Assembly (NCBI GenBank): GCA_950295325.1
Contig: OX485807.1
Span: 49,384,440 to 49,448,439, forward strand
DNA length: 64,000 bases
Source: Polytrichum commune
Lineage: Eukaryota > Streptophyta > Polytrichopsida > Polytrichales > Polytrichaceae
Reading direction: 5' to 3'
Position 1 is the stretch's first letter. Each line of letters begins with the position of its first letter. Positions 22,829-32,680 of this stretch are shown here, piece by piece. The position numbers and the translations under genes were made by a program. The notes beneath the pieces were generated by a model, which was not told where the DNA came from, searched no databases, and saw nothing but the letters and a program-made list of their open reading frames with translations.

Positions 22829-24555
22829 ACATTCTTTCTCACCACGTGGTTGAGAATTGCATGCTACCTACCTATTGTCTTGTACCCATTTGGCATCCTC
22901 TTACTTTCTTAGTCCTACCGATGACCACTCCAAATACTTTGGGATGCATATATTTTATGTATTTTAGAACATTCATTCAATCAAGGCAATGGCTGTCTTT
23001 TTGAAAGCATGTATTATGTACTTATACACCTAAGCGGTTTAAAAACACACCCTTTACTTGTATATATATGAAGATCTTTCTCTTTCTCTTTCGGCTACTC
23101 TATACACTTTGGGCATGTCAGACTTTCATAAAGTACTATCTATGTACCATATAAACGCGTGAACCTTGTTTTTGTTTTGATATGTGTAATATCTAAAACA
23201 TTGAAACTAGGCCCGCAGGCCTCAAGCAACCAACAAACAACCACTAGCTTTACTTATGGGAATACTTACAATCTAACATGTGGCCCCACTAGGTATATCG
23301 TACATCACCTTAGCATGTATAACACTTGAAAATTTCATGATTGATTCATATTATGTCCAAAACAAAATTCCATGTTTTAAAATGTTTTGTTAACATATTA
23401 GAAAACCCGCAAAGAAATATGCAATTATCTTGATGCTCGTGATGTAGTTACTCTCTACAAGCTTGCATATCATAACTGATCATTCATTCAAGAGCATGAT
23501 GGTTATCAAAACTTGTTGCTATTTGTCATCCACGAAAGCATGATATCATCCGTGATTCTTAGATTATGTCCACGATCGTGACTAATTTCCAGATCGAGTA
23601 GGTGGATGACTTGCCATTAATGCGGCTCGCCATCCACTCCCTTTTCGTCGGTTGTCTATTCATAAGGCCTGCTTTACAAACATACCAAGAGCCGTGACCA
23701 TAAAAATATATGGGCCTTCGAAAATTAACCATCGACCGAACCATAGGAAAGAGAAATCCATTTTTGTAATTGATGGGCCCTCAAGGCTTAGTGTCAAGTG
23801 AAAGTGGACCATGTTGAGGGACCGCAACATATGTTCATGTTCATGTCCCCATCATGGCAATATACTATTTGTAAGAGCCAACGGCAGTTCAATTGATTGC
23901 CACAACCCCTAGTTTTGTGTCAGACCCGCCTTTTTTTGATGGGCCTAATGCAATAATAGGTAGATCATGAAACATTATCCACTTGTTGCCATGTAAGACA
24001 CCATGTAGTTTGTTCATCCATTAAAGTTTCTTTGCTCCCAAGTGAATTTAGACCTTCAAGGTTTAGTGGAAAGTGAACTTGGACCATCTTTGGCTTCTCA
24101 ACCAGTCACATGATATATATATATATATATATATATAGGGTCAAGGGCGTGCAAGCTCTATACTAAATATCATCTATAGTGTCCTACTAAATACTAATTG
24201 TAAACAACCCATATAGTCCCACCAACACTAAATGTAAACCTAACTATTTTTTTTCATTTCTTATACAAAAAAGACTAGGGTATCGTAAATGCACAATGTT
24301 GCAATTATCATCACTATTTAAGCGATTTTTCACTTAAATTCCAATCATCCATGAAAATATTCCAGTGCAAAAATGTTGAGATACAGAATACACCAAACTT
24401 TGTTTTAATAATGGACATTTGGATGAACTAAAAGAGAGTTGGGATCACAATACTTGTAACCTTATGTCATTAGAAAAGGTACCACAACGACCTGCTAATA
24501 TACCATCTAACAACACTATATATAATATTTAGTGGAGTTTAAAGTGGTTGTTATC

Positions 24556-24978
24556 AAGGTAGAAATACCCAAACTGGTTAATTACCCTCTACCCGTGCAC
24601 TAGACCGCCATCATAATAGTGAAGTGTCATTTCTAAAACTGATCATGGCGAGACTGCCAAGTTAACGCATGTACACTTGGTGTAGCCAATGGGAGTCAAG
24701 TTTTAATGTATTCATGAGGTAATTGGTTTAGATGTTTTGTATGGAAATGTGGATTATTGTGTCCGGTGTAGGGAGAATCTAGTGAACGAGTATGGTGTTT
24801 GACAACTTTCCACTTTGAAAAACTGTAGATTTTTTTTTTGTAGAGGGCAGAAAGATATGAAACAACTAGCATTCTTCATGAACCCTTCTTGTCTATCTTG
24901 GGAAATTGTCTCATGATTGGAAGACCATATCTTCAATGCGAATCACCTTATTTTCACAGGTTATGGTATTTCTACCTT
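24556..24978. mobile_element. 423-bp MITE with AAGGTAGAAATA ends (forward copy)
   Basis: Begins AAGGTAGAAATACCC and ends GGTATTTCTACCTT. A second complete copy of almost the same length lies inverted at 25370-25793. Target duplication is not clear. The interior includes the phrase CCCTCTACCCGTGCACTAG. Non-coding. Confidence 0.65.
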
Positions 24979-24979
24979 A

Positions 24980-25933
24980 GGCCCCCTCCCCACCTGACTT
25001 TAGCTAAGCCTAAAAGTTGGTTCTAAAAATACGGCCTTCACACCATCGACATTATCTAGTGCCAAGCACTAGTTGGCAAATGATGTGGCATGGTTTAAAA
25101 GTGGAGGTTTTAAGCCTCAAGCACCGACCCTCCCATCGGTACCTAGACACGAGGCAAGAATAGAGGACCTTTAAAAGTGTCGCCTCTTGCCCTTGGGATC
25201 GGTTGCTTTTTAGTCTTAGCTATGAGGGCACGAGGAGCCCCATTAACCCAAAAAAGAAAACCGATGGTAAGATAGATGAGTAGTAAGGCATTTGGGGATG
25301 GGACAAAAACTATCTAACATTCATTGCTTGGTAAATAAAACCACAAACATGTGTGAAAGCTACTTAACTAAGGTAGAAATACCATAACCCGTGAATATAA
25401 GGTGATTCGCATTGAAGATCTGGTCTAACAATCGTGAGATAATTTTCCAAGATAGACGAGAAGGATTCATGAAGAATGCAAGTTGTTTCATATTTTTATG
25501 CCCTATACAAAAAAAATGCTACAATTTTTCAAAGTCGAAAGTTGTCCAAACCCCTACTCGTTCACTAGATTCTCCCTACACCGAACACGGTAATCCGCAT
25601 TTCCATACAGAACGTCGCCTAAATCGGTTACCTCATGAGTACATTAACACTTGACTCCCATTGGCTACACTAAGTCTACACACATTGAAGTTGCTGCTAA
25701 GTCATGATCGGTTTTAGAAATGGCACTTCACCATTATGACGGCGGTCTAGTGCACGGGTAGAGGGTGATTAATATGTTATGATATTTCTACCTTAAAACC
25801 TACTCAAAAACCTCCAGAGCAAGTTCTTGCAGGTGCATTGGGATAGCCAGACGCCTCCGCTATAACCTAGGGAGCTTTACCCAGTTTTTAAGAAAGACTT
25901 TGGTTATTTGGTAAAGTCAGGTGGGGAGGGGCC
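24980..25933. mobile_element. Harbinger-like MITE hosting a nested MITE
   Basis: The left end starts GGCCCCCTCCCCACCTGACT; the right end (25912-25933) is the reverse complement of GGCCCCTCCCCACCTGACT with TTA continuing. TTA precedes the left end, and TTA follows one base after the right end. Without the nested 424-bp element the host is about 530 bp. Non-coding interior. Confidence 0.6.
25370..25793. mobile_element. 424-bp MITE with AAGGTAGAAATA ends (inverted, nested)
   Basis: The reverse complement aligns end to end with 24556-24978. It sits inside the Harbinger-like element, so it inserted after it. Together with the first copy it makes a large inverted repeat, arms about 420 bp and spacer about 390 bp. 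Confidence 0.7.
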
Positions 25934-25988
25934 ATTAGTCATTTTACAGGGACTGTAGGAGGTGCTCTGAGAAGAGGAGTCGAGGGTT

Positions 25989-26054
25989 CGATACCTTATC
26001 GAGAGCGAGGTTCGCTAGAGCCCTCCGATTGGCTGAAGCTCCCGATACCTTATC
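25989..26054. promoter_or_regulatory. PsbX: Paired I-box-like motifs upstream of PsbX
   Basis: CGATACCTTATC occurs twice, at 25989-26000 and 26043-26054. Its reverse complement contains GATAAGG, the core of the I-box found in many light-regulated photosynthesis promoters. An ATTGG (CCAAT, reversed) lies between them at 26028-26032. Position 220-280 bp before the PsbX ATG is suitable. Use as a promoter element is inferred. Confidence 0.4.
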
Positions 26055-26272
26055 CGTCCCCCACGCTGCCATTGCTCCGGGCGCCTGCTTCCCGCACTCG
26101 CCTCGCACTCGCCATAGCCATATCCCCAATCACTTTCCTCGCCTCGCCTCGCCCCGCCTAGCATCACGCCCCGCCCTCACATTTTCCTCATTCGCATTCG
26201 CATTTGCTGCTTTCCACTCCGATCACCTCACCGCGGTTTGCGTTTGCGCTCGAGGAGCAACAAGCCGGGGCT

Positions 26273-27653
26273 ATGGCGTGCGCGGCGATGGCCACCACTG
26301 TGACCGCGGCAGCCGCCCTGGCGCCCGCGCAGGTGTGGGAGAGCAGGACTTTGTCGCGCCAGGGGCTCGTGATGGCCGCTCCCGTGTCGAGGAAGATGGT
26401 CGCCAACCGCAGCCGCGTCGTCATGAGGTACATTCGGCTGTGGTTTTGAGATGAGCTTCTTGTGATTGATTAGGAGGCTTAGGATTGCACTGCGGAAGTG
26501 GGAAGGTTAGACGCTTTGACCAGGAATGTGCATTTGAGAATCTACACATTACGCGTTTCAATCGTGCCTGGCGAACTCTAGGATTCATTGAAACCGTCTA
26601 CACGGGAGAGGGGTAGCTTGAGAGGAATCGAGGGAGTGGATAAAGAGCTAAGGATATGATAGTGTCTAGAAAGAAGTCGCTGTTGAGAAAAACGGTCGTA
26701 ACCTCAGCCGCTTCGTCATGAGGTACATTCGGCTTTGTTTCTGGATGAGCACCTTGTGATTGAACAGCGAACTAGGATAGCATTGCGGAAGTGAAAGTTT
26801 AGATGTTTATAGCAGGAATTTGCATCTGAGAATGTGCACATTGTGCGTTCCAGTCGTGTTTGACGAACTCTAGCCTGTATTACTGTCTGCACTTGGCTGC
26901 AATTGTACCTTTCACGAGGAAAGGTATCTTGAGAGCAATTGAGGGAGTGGATGAGAGCCAAGCATATGATTGTGAATAGGGAGCTTGGATTGTATTGCTG
27001 AAGTAAAAGGTTAGGCGTTTCTTCAAGGATTATGCACTTGAGAATCTATACATTACGCATTTTAATCGTGTCTGGCGAACGCTCGGCTGCGTTGAAACCG
27101 TCTGCACTTGGCTGTAATTTTACTAAGCACGAGGGAAGGTATCTTGAGATTAATTCAGGGAGTAATAAGAGCTAAGGATATTACATTATCTAGAATGAAG
27201 AAATTGTGTACGGAACGCATTCTTCGTGGCGATCACTCTTCTGGACTTAAATCATCTGCTTAGGGCTGCAATTTCACCTGGCACGGATGAAGGTAGTATG
27301 AGAGAATTAAGAGAGTGAACAATGTCTGAAGATACGGCTGTACTGCTGGCAATGGCCAGAAGGTTCATTACTAGTAATGCGTTAGTAGAGTTGGATTAAG
27401 AATATTGATGTACTTATTGCTTGGTTGTGTCTTCAGTGCCGCTCCCCAAAACGACAGCAAGATTGCCGCCGCTACAGGAGTCGCTTTGCTGGCCGCGGCC
27501 GTGATTCCAGAAATCGCTGAGGCAGCTCAACCTGGAATCTCTCCATCGTTGAAGAACTTGCTCCTGAGTGTGGTCGCAGGAGGCACCGTGCTTACCGCTA
27601 TTGCTGTAGCTATTGCCGGATTTGCCACCTTCGACCCCGTCAAGAGGAAGTAG
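26273..27653 (+). CDS. PsbX: Photosystem II subunit PsbX precursor, nuclear-encoded
   Basis: Two exons, 26273-26427 and 27437-27653 (splice after ATGAG before GTACAT, acceptor TGTCTTCAG), give 123 residues. The ATG is at 26273 in [10 protein letters not shown]. Residues 1 to about 55 are Ser/Ala/Arg-rich, a chloroplast transit peptide. Next comes a hydrophobic thylakoid signal ([17 protein letters not shown]) ending IAEAA, the expected lumenal peptidase site. The mature part is about 41 residues: [19 protein letters not shown], one membrane helix, and the conserved tail FDPVKRK. This matches PsbX of plants, a single-span protein near cytochrome b559 and the QB region of PSII that affects plastoquinone turnover. 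The gene sits in a GC-rich island. The intron is made of tandem repeats (see separate entry). Confidence 0.95.
26394..27320 (+). repeat. Degenerate ~290-bp tandem repeats filling the PsbX intron
   Basis: About three and a half units. Shared words include TTGCACTGCGGAAGTG, GAGAATCTACACATTACGC, ACCGTCTGCACTTGGCTG and GAGGGAGTGGAT. The second unit starts with a copy of the exon-1 end and splice donor (TCATGAGGTACATTCGGCT at 26716-26734, matching 26421-26439). The intron therefore grew by duplication that included the exon edge, leaving a decoy GT donor at 26723. Confidence 0.8.
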
Positions 27654-30059
27654 ATTTCCCCTGACAAGTTTTTGTACAATTCGGAATCAATCTGTCGACT
27701 CAAATTTCTAAAATAATCTAATGTGTCTTCCCTGAGTTCCTCGCAGCGTCTACAGTACACAATGCATGTACGGTTGGACAGTGATGTCAAAAACGCATGG
27801 ACGATCTTGCACTCAATTTGTCTTTACCTGCTCGACAAAACCATCTCCTATTCGCAACTGGCACCCGCACCTATATTTTGGCAGCGAATTTCGTGTTATC
27901 CGTAGCCATCCCACCAGTGATGAAATATTGTGTAGTGGAGGCGGACTTGATGCGCATAATTCTGATCCGACGTTCGATTAGGGCTATCTTGCCACACAGG
28001 TTATTCTTTCTCGTGGCTGGTCAGCTGAAGGAATTTGCAAGCAAGTCACCTCACGGAAGTATGGCCGATAGAGTACCGGAATGAAGTACCCTGCTAGGGA
28101 ACACTTAGTAGCAGTGGCTGGAGATAATCCACTGTCGTAATATTGATCTAAATGAATACCCCGATGGCTACTATTCATCGTCAAGTCTCAATCGCCTGCA
28201 ACCTGGTGTCTGGTTTTGAGCTTTTGTGTCAGAATTGATTTTGATCTACGATGGAGACGCAATCTCAAAACCATAGACCAGATTACAAGGAAACCTTCAA
28301 CAAGTGCAGTATATAAAACGCTTCGCAAATGTAGTGAGAACTCATAGATTTCTCACAAGTTCATGGTGTTAAGGTAGGTGTGTCTTAAATGGGTGGTTTA
28401 GGTTGTTTTCCATGATTCTCAAATTGGATTCCAGTGTTAATGTTTTTCTTGGATTCGCAAATGTGATGTGAGATGTAGCAACAATCTATGGAGTTTTCTG
28501 ATCTCCTCTGCTGTTGCTATGATTTCTCAAAGTCAATGGTGCCGGAGTCAGAAGCAATGATGTAACGCTGCCCCCCGTGTTGGATTGAGTCTAGAATGGT
28601 TAACAAACTTTGAACAAGCAGTCCAATCTATGTGAAGGACATGTTATTTTGGTGTTTGTTCCCAGATTCACATTTAACCATGCACAAATGAAATATATGT
28701 GTCTGATCAAGATAGATGATTGAAATATGCATGTTATTTCAGAGGAACTTTGAAAACATTAGAGCTATTCATAAAGTAAAGTGGATGAAACCATGGGTTT
28801 AGTCTCAAACCCGGAGTTTATAAGTATTCACGCAAAGACACCCAAGTTTTCTTAATGCTTAAACTATCATCCACAAGGATTAATGTCGGGCTATTCAAAT
28901 CCAACCTTCTAGCTTGTCCTACTAGGATGGTGGGCCAAGCTAGCCTTGCATAGGCCAATCCGGGATTTAGACAACGGGTGCCACGTGCATACCCATCTTT
29001 AGGTCCTAAAACTCTCTCAAAGTTTGAGAAGTGGGAAGAGGAGGTCCCAAAATGTGCACCCAACTTTGTAAATAGTGTCCCAAACATGATGAGCTAGCGA
29101 GCTCTTAATATATTATTTATTTATTTAGAGAAGGATTAAACCCACAATTTTGTCTCTCTTTGAGGAACCTTAAGCTTACGTATAACTCTATTATCTCTAG
29201 ATAAGTACACAAATATACATTTGAAATAAGACATGAAGGGCTTGTGTGGACACTCTTCTTCATTGAGCACCTATATTTGAGTGTAATGGATAGGCTTAAT
29301 TAAGAACGGACAATGCAAAGACAAGTATGACAATGAGATTGGACTATGTGCTCAAAATACAAACACCATTCTAAGTCCAACAATTGATGCAATTGGGAGG
29401 TCCTAGTATGTGATCACCTAAATGGGAAAGGGAATTTCCACTTTAACTTCTTGTAATTTCCATATATGAACTCCAATTATGAAATTTGAAATGACAGTCA
29501 AGTTGCAATTCACAATTCCCAATCTTATCTAACATCCAATGTTGTTGGTGAAGTTCGACATATCCATTACCCACATTATGACCATATATGTTACATATGA
29601 CCACAAATTGTCACTTTTAGAGAGTAAAATCTTGGGTGATCCTATCTCAAATCAACCCATTCACCAACTAGGCATGTACGTATTATTTATTGATTGGAAC
29701 AAATACATGTTTCATAGTGCACCGGAATTGGAATTTTCATTCTAATTTCATTTCCACTAGGGAGGGAGTTGTATTGAATACATCGACTCCCTTTTTATTC
29801 GGTGATATGCATTGACAACTTTGTGCCCCCTCTGCAATGAGATTGTATCAAAGACAATAATGTAGATAGTCAACTTGAAGCACAGAGCTATGATCCTATC
29901 AATTAAGGGTTGCTTTACATATATAGGTATATAGGCACCTATTTGAAGCAATTTGAGGCAAAATCGAACCCTTGAACTGGACCTAACTTTTCAAAATGAT
30001 TTTTCAAAACGTGTAAGCTTAACTCTCTTTTGAGCTTCATTTCTTAGTTCAGACCATTA
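27654..30059. other. PsbX 3' flank and spacer, no gene seen
   Basis: The first few hundred bases probably hold the PsbX 3' UTR. The rest is AT-rich. Open frames (27797-28084, 28818-29087) have no domain or splice partner. A fragment at about 29955-29998, read on the minus strand (GGTCCAGTTCAAGGGTTCG and on), resembles 41192-41240 and a Pol III B box; it may be a SINE relic. Confidence 0.5.
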
Positions 30060-30443
30060 GGGCTTGTCTAGATGAGGTCCCAAGTCCCACTCATGTTAGC
30101 AAGTCTCAACATGGAGGCAAAGTCTCAACTTTTGAGTCTCAAGAAACAATTAAAATATGGTTGATTATCATTAAAGTCATATCTTGATTATTTTATGCAC
30201 AAATATTAGCAAGACTTGCATTTAGAGTTGGGTCTGACTTTTTGCTCAACCCAACTCTCGACACGAGTCTCAAACTTCACCTCCAAAAGGTGTTGCCTTG
30301 TATGCATCGATGTCCTACTAAAGACTTGGGACCCCGTGTGAAGTGGTATGTCCCAACTTCCATGCTCTCAACGGCTGTGATTGCACTGATTGATCTCAAA
30401 TGATTTGGGAATTAGAGTTTTGGGATCTCGTGTGAACCGGCCC
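30060..30443. mobile_element. 384-bp TTA-flanked MITE
   Basis: Starts GGGCTTGTCTAG and ends GTGTGAACCGGCCC, with TTA on both sides (30057-30059 and 30444-30446). Internal words (GTCCCAAGTCCCACTCATG, GAGTTGGGTCTG, CCCAACTCTC) match, inverted, the element at 40815-41117. Harbinger-type by ends and target site; non-coding. Confidence 0.55.
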
Positions 30444-30446
30444 TTA

Positions 30447-31599
30447 ATGTTCCCTTTCATAATGATGCCATGTAGGAGACACCTCATTTTTTTGCTTTTC
30501 AGTCTTGGATCCTCATCTAATGGCCTTTGATCCAATTTACACCTCTTGACCAATAGAATTGCTCTAGTTTTGTCGGACCCTCTCCCTCCCTTGGATCCCC
30601 ATCTAAAGCACCCCTACGTACTGCATGGTGTGGCATAAAACATTCTCAAAATATCAACCGAGTTGGTTGAAAATGTGTCCTTTGGGAACATAGCACTTTT
30701 GGTTTCTTGACTTGGACTTGGACTTGGATGGCTACTCGATATTTCATGACAAGAAAGAGCAACTCCGTATGTGGGGGGACTTCATTTTTCTATCTATTAT
30801 TTACGGTGATGAACGTGCTACCAAAAGTCTTCATAAGTAGTTGTTGCTTGTCATCATCTTGGAACTCAAAAGGACAATGTTAAGATTCTCCATTGTTCTT
30901 CGTCAAATTATCTAATAATCATTTCATATTCAAATTTATCATGATTGAGTTTGAAGTGAAATCACTTGAACTAAGTTGGTTTGGTTGGTCAAAAATGTTG
31001 GTGCATAATAACATGATTGAAGCTGGAAAATTTATCATGTTTAGAGCATTGGTACTTTCCACATATAATATATTTTCTAACAAAGACTAGTCTAAAGGAT
31101 CATCGGAGTGTAAAATTATGTGCAAATGACATAGGTTGTTTAACAAAGATCCAATTTTACAAGGTTGCACGACTCATACATACTACAACATAAAATCCTA
31201 AATTGAAGACAATATGAGGCTAGTGGGCAAGTTTGAAATAACATATGGGTCACATTTTGGGCTTCCTAACCCTTCAAAGGTTAAAAAGAGAGAGCAAGTA
31301 TACCAAACTTCGAACATATGCCCATTATGACATATATATTTTGCACTATCCATCATTGACCCACATTTATTGTTTGCAATTACTGGGCGACAATTAAAGA
31401 AGATGTCGTATGAATCTTGATGACTACATGACAAGTCATAAAGGCCACTCCAATTAACACGCCACATTAAATTAGATGTTTTAGTGTAGAAATCGTGAAG
31501 AAGAACCATGGATGGATGAATGTTTGGATATGGATGCACATGTGGGTCAAGAGATGGCATAGTACGAGCCCCTCCTTACGCCACATGGCAAAGAAGCCC
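30447..31599. other. AT-rich spacer upstream of the RING gene
   Basis: No gene. At about 31345-31500 there is a dispersed repeat related to 63465-63630 (shared CCATCATTGACCCACAT and ACACGCCA-like words). The 120-codon minus-strand frame covering it (31198-31560) is therefore repeat-derived. Confidence 0.5.
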
Positions 31600-31639
31600 A
31601 TCCATCTCTTGAGATACATGTTCATCCATCTTTCCCTCC

Positions 31640-31939
31640 ACCCATATATTCATTCATCCATCCATTCATGCTGCTTCTTCTTCTTCTTCTTCAAGTTGGC
31701 TCGCTCTTGCGAAGTGCAGGTCTCTTCTTTCTCGCACCCCTGCTTCCACCGATCGCCATTTGTAGACATCCTTGCGCCATAAGCAATCTCCACAACCTGC
31801 TTCGAGAGGTGCGATCGTCTTGTTCGTCTCTTTCACTTTCAATCGAGGTATTGTGGTGAAGTGTCGCGGGAACAGGGCGTTCAAGGACCTGCATAGCGGG
31901 GGGCGAGGGTTTGGATTCGATCCGCAGCTGCTGCTTTAG
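31640..31939 (+). promoter_or_regulatory. Promoter and 5' leader exon of the RING-H2 gene
   Basis: A TATA-like CATATATTC near 31645 is followed by a (CTT)n pyrimidine tract at 31672-31692 typical of plant leaders. A good donor, TTTAG before GTAAGC at 31940, closes a non-coding exon. The acceptor TTTGTTTCTAG ends at 32623, so a roughly 680-bp leader intron precedes the ATG at 32681. The transcription start is estimated, not seen. Confidence 0.5.
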
Positions 31940-32680
31940 GTAAGCATCGGATAATGATATTTTTTTCGTTCTCTGCAATGCACGGCCTCGCGCTTTTTTT
32001 CTTCGTGCTGGCGTGGATCTCAATTTTTACGTCATTGGAGCAGCGTGTGATCCACGTTGATTGCATTCGGTGTTTCGTGTGTTGGAAGGATCTGTGAATT
32101 GGCGAGGTCGGTTGTGTTGTTTTGTTTTGTACGAGTGAATGTATGGAGCGATTGACGCGGTGGATAGAGAATTGTTTTGGCTCCCTTGTCTTCGATTTGT
32201 TTTGTGCACTTGGAAGCCTCCGTTGCTTAGTTTCTCAATGTTTGAGGAACGAGATTGTATGTTTAGGGCTAGCGGTTCCGTTGATACCGGGAAATAAAGT
32301 TCAAGAACCATCAGAATATACCGAATTAAGCTCGACTGGGAAAGCTATTTAATAAATTTCGGTCCTTGTGTTGCTTTTTGGCATTTTGATGAGCTATTAA
32401 TGTGCCATTGATGTGGCAAGAATGTGGCGAGGGCTGGAGGATAGAGGAATTGTTCTGAATGTTCTCAGTTCTTGCATCCAGATAGACAGCGTAATTTTAA
32501 CACACTTACATTATGGAGTGATCCGCGAGGTTCATAGAGGCTCTGACATTTGAATTTTTGGTCTCACGAGACACATTGTCGCATCGTAAGTTAGGCTAAC
32601 AGTGTTCTTGGATTTGTTTCTAGGTAATCATTGAGGCTCAAAATATCAAACGCCTCATTGCGTTCAGCTCGCTGTAATTA

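Larger units (their letters stand above)
13967..24873. repeat. Tandem segmental duplication, copy 2
   Basis: Collinear with 1-10689 in two blocks (13967-21113 and 22829-24873). Relative to copy 1 it gained a 199-bp hairpin MITE (16955-17153) and a 2119-bp solo LTR (17383-19501), and it lacks the 420-bp MITE found at 9101-9520. Between the blocks lies private sequence, 21114-22828. Confidence 0.85.

Noticed and set aside
25981-25996. GAGGGTTCGATACC as a tRNA T-arm
   Set aside because: No acceptor or anticodon arms could be folded around it; better explained as part of the PsbX upstream repeat motif.
31198-31560. 120-codon minus-strand frame upstream of the RING gene
   Set aside because: Covers a dispersed fold-back repeat related to 63465-63630 and has no recognisable protein feature.
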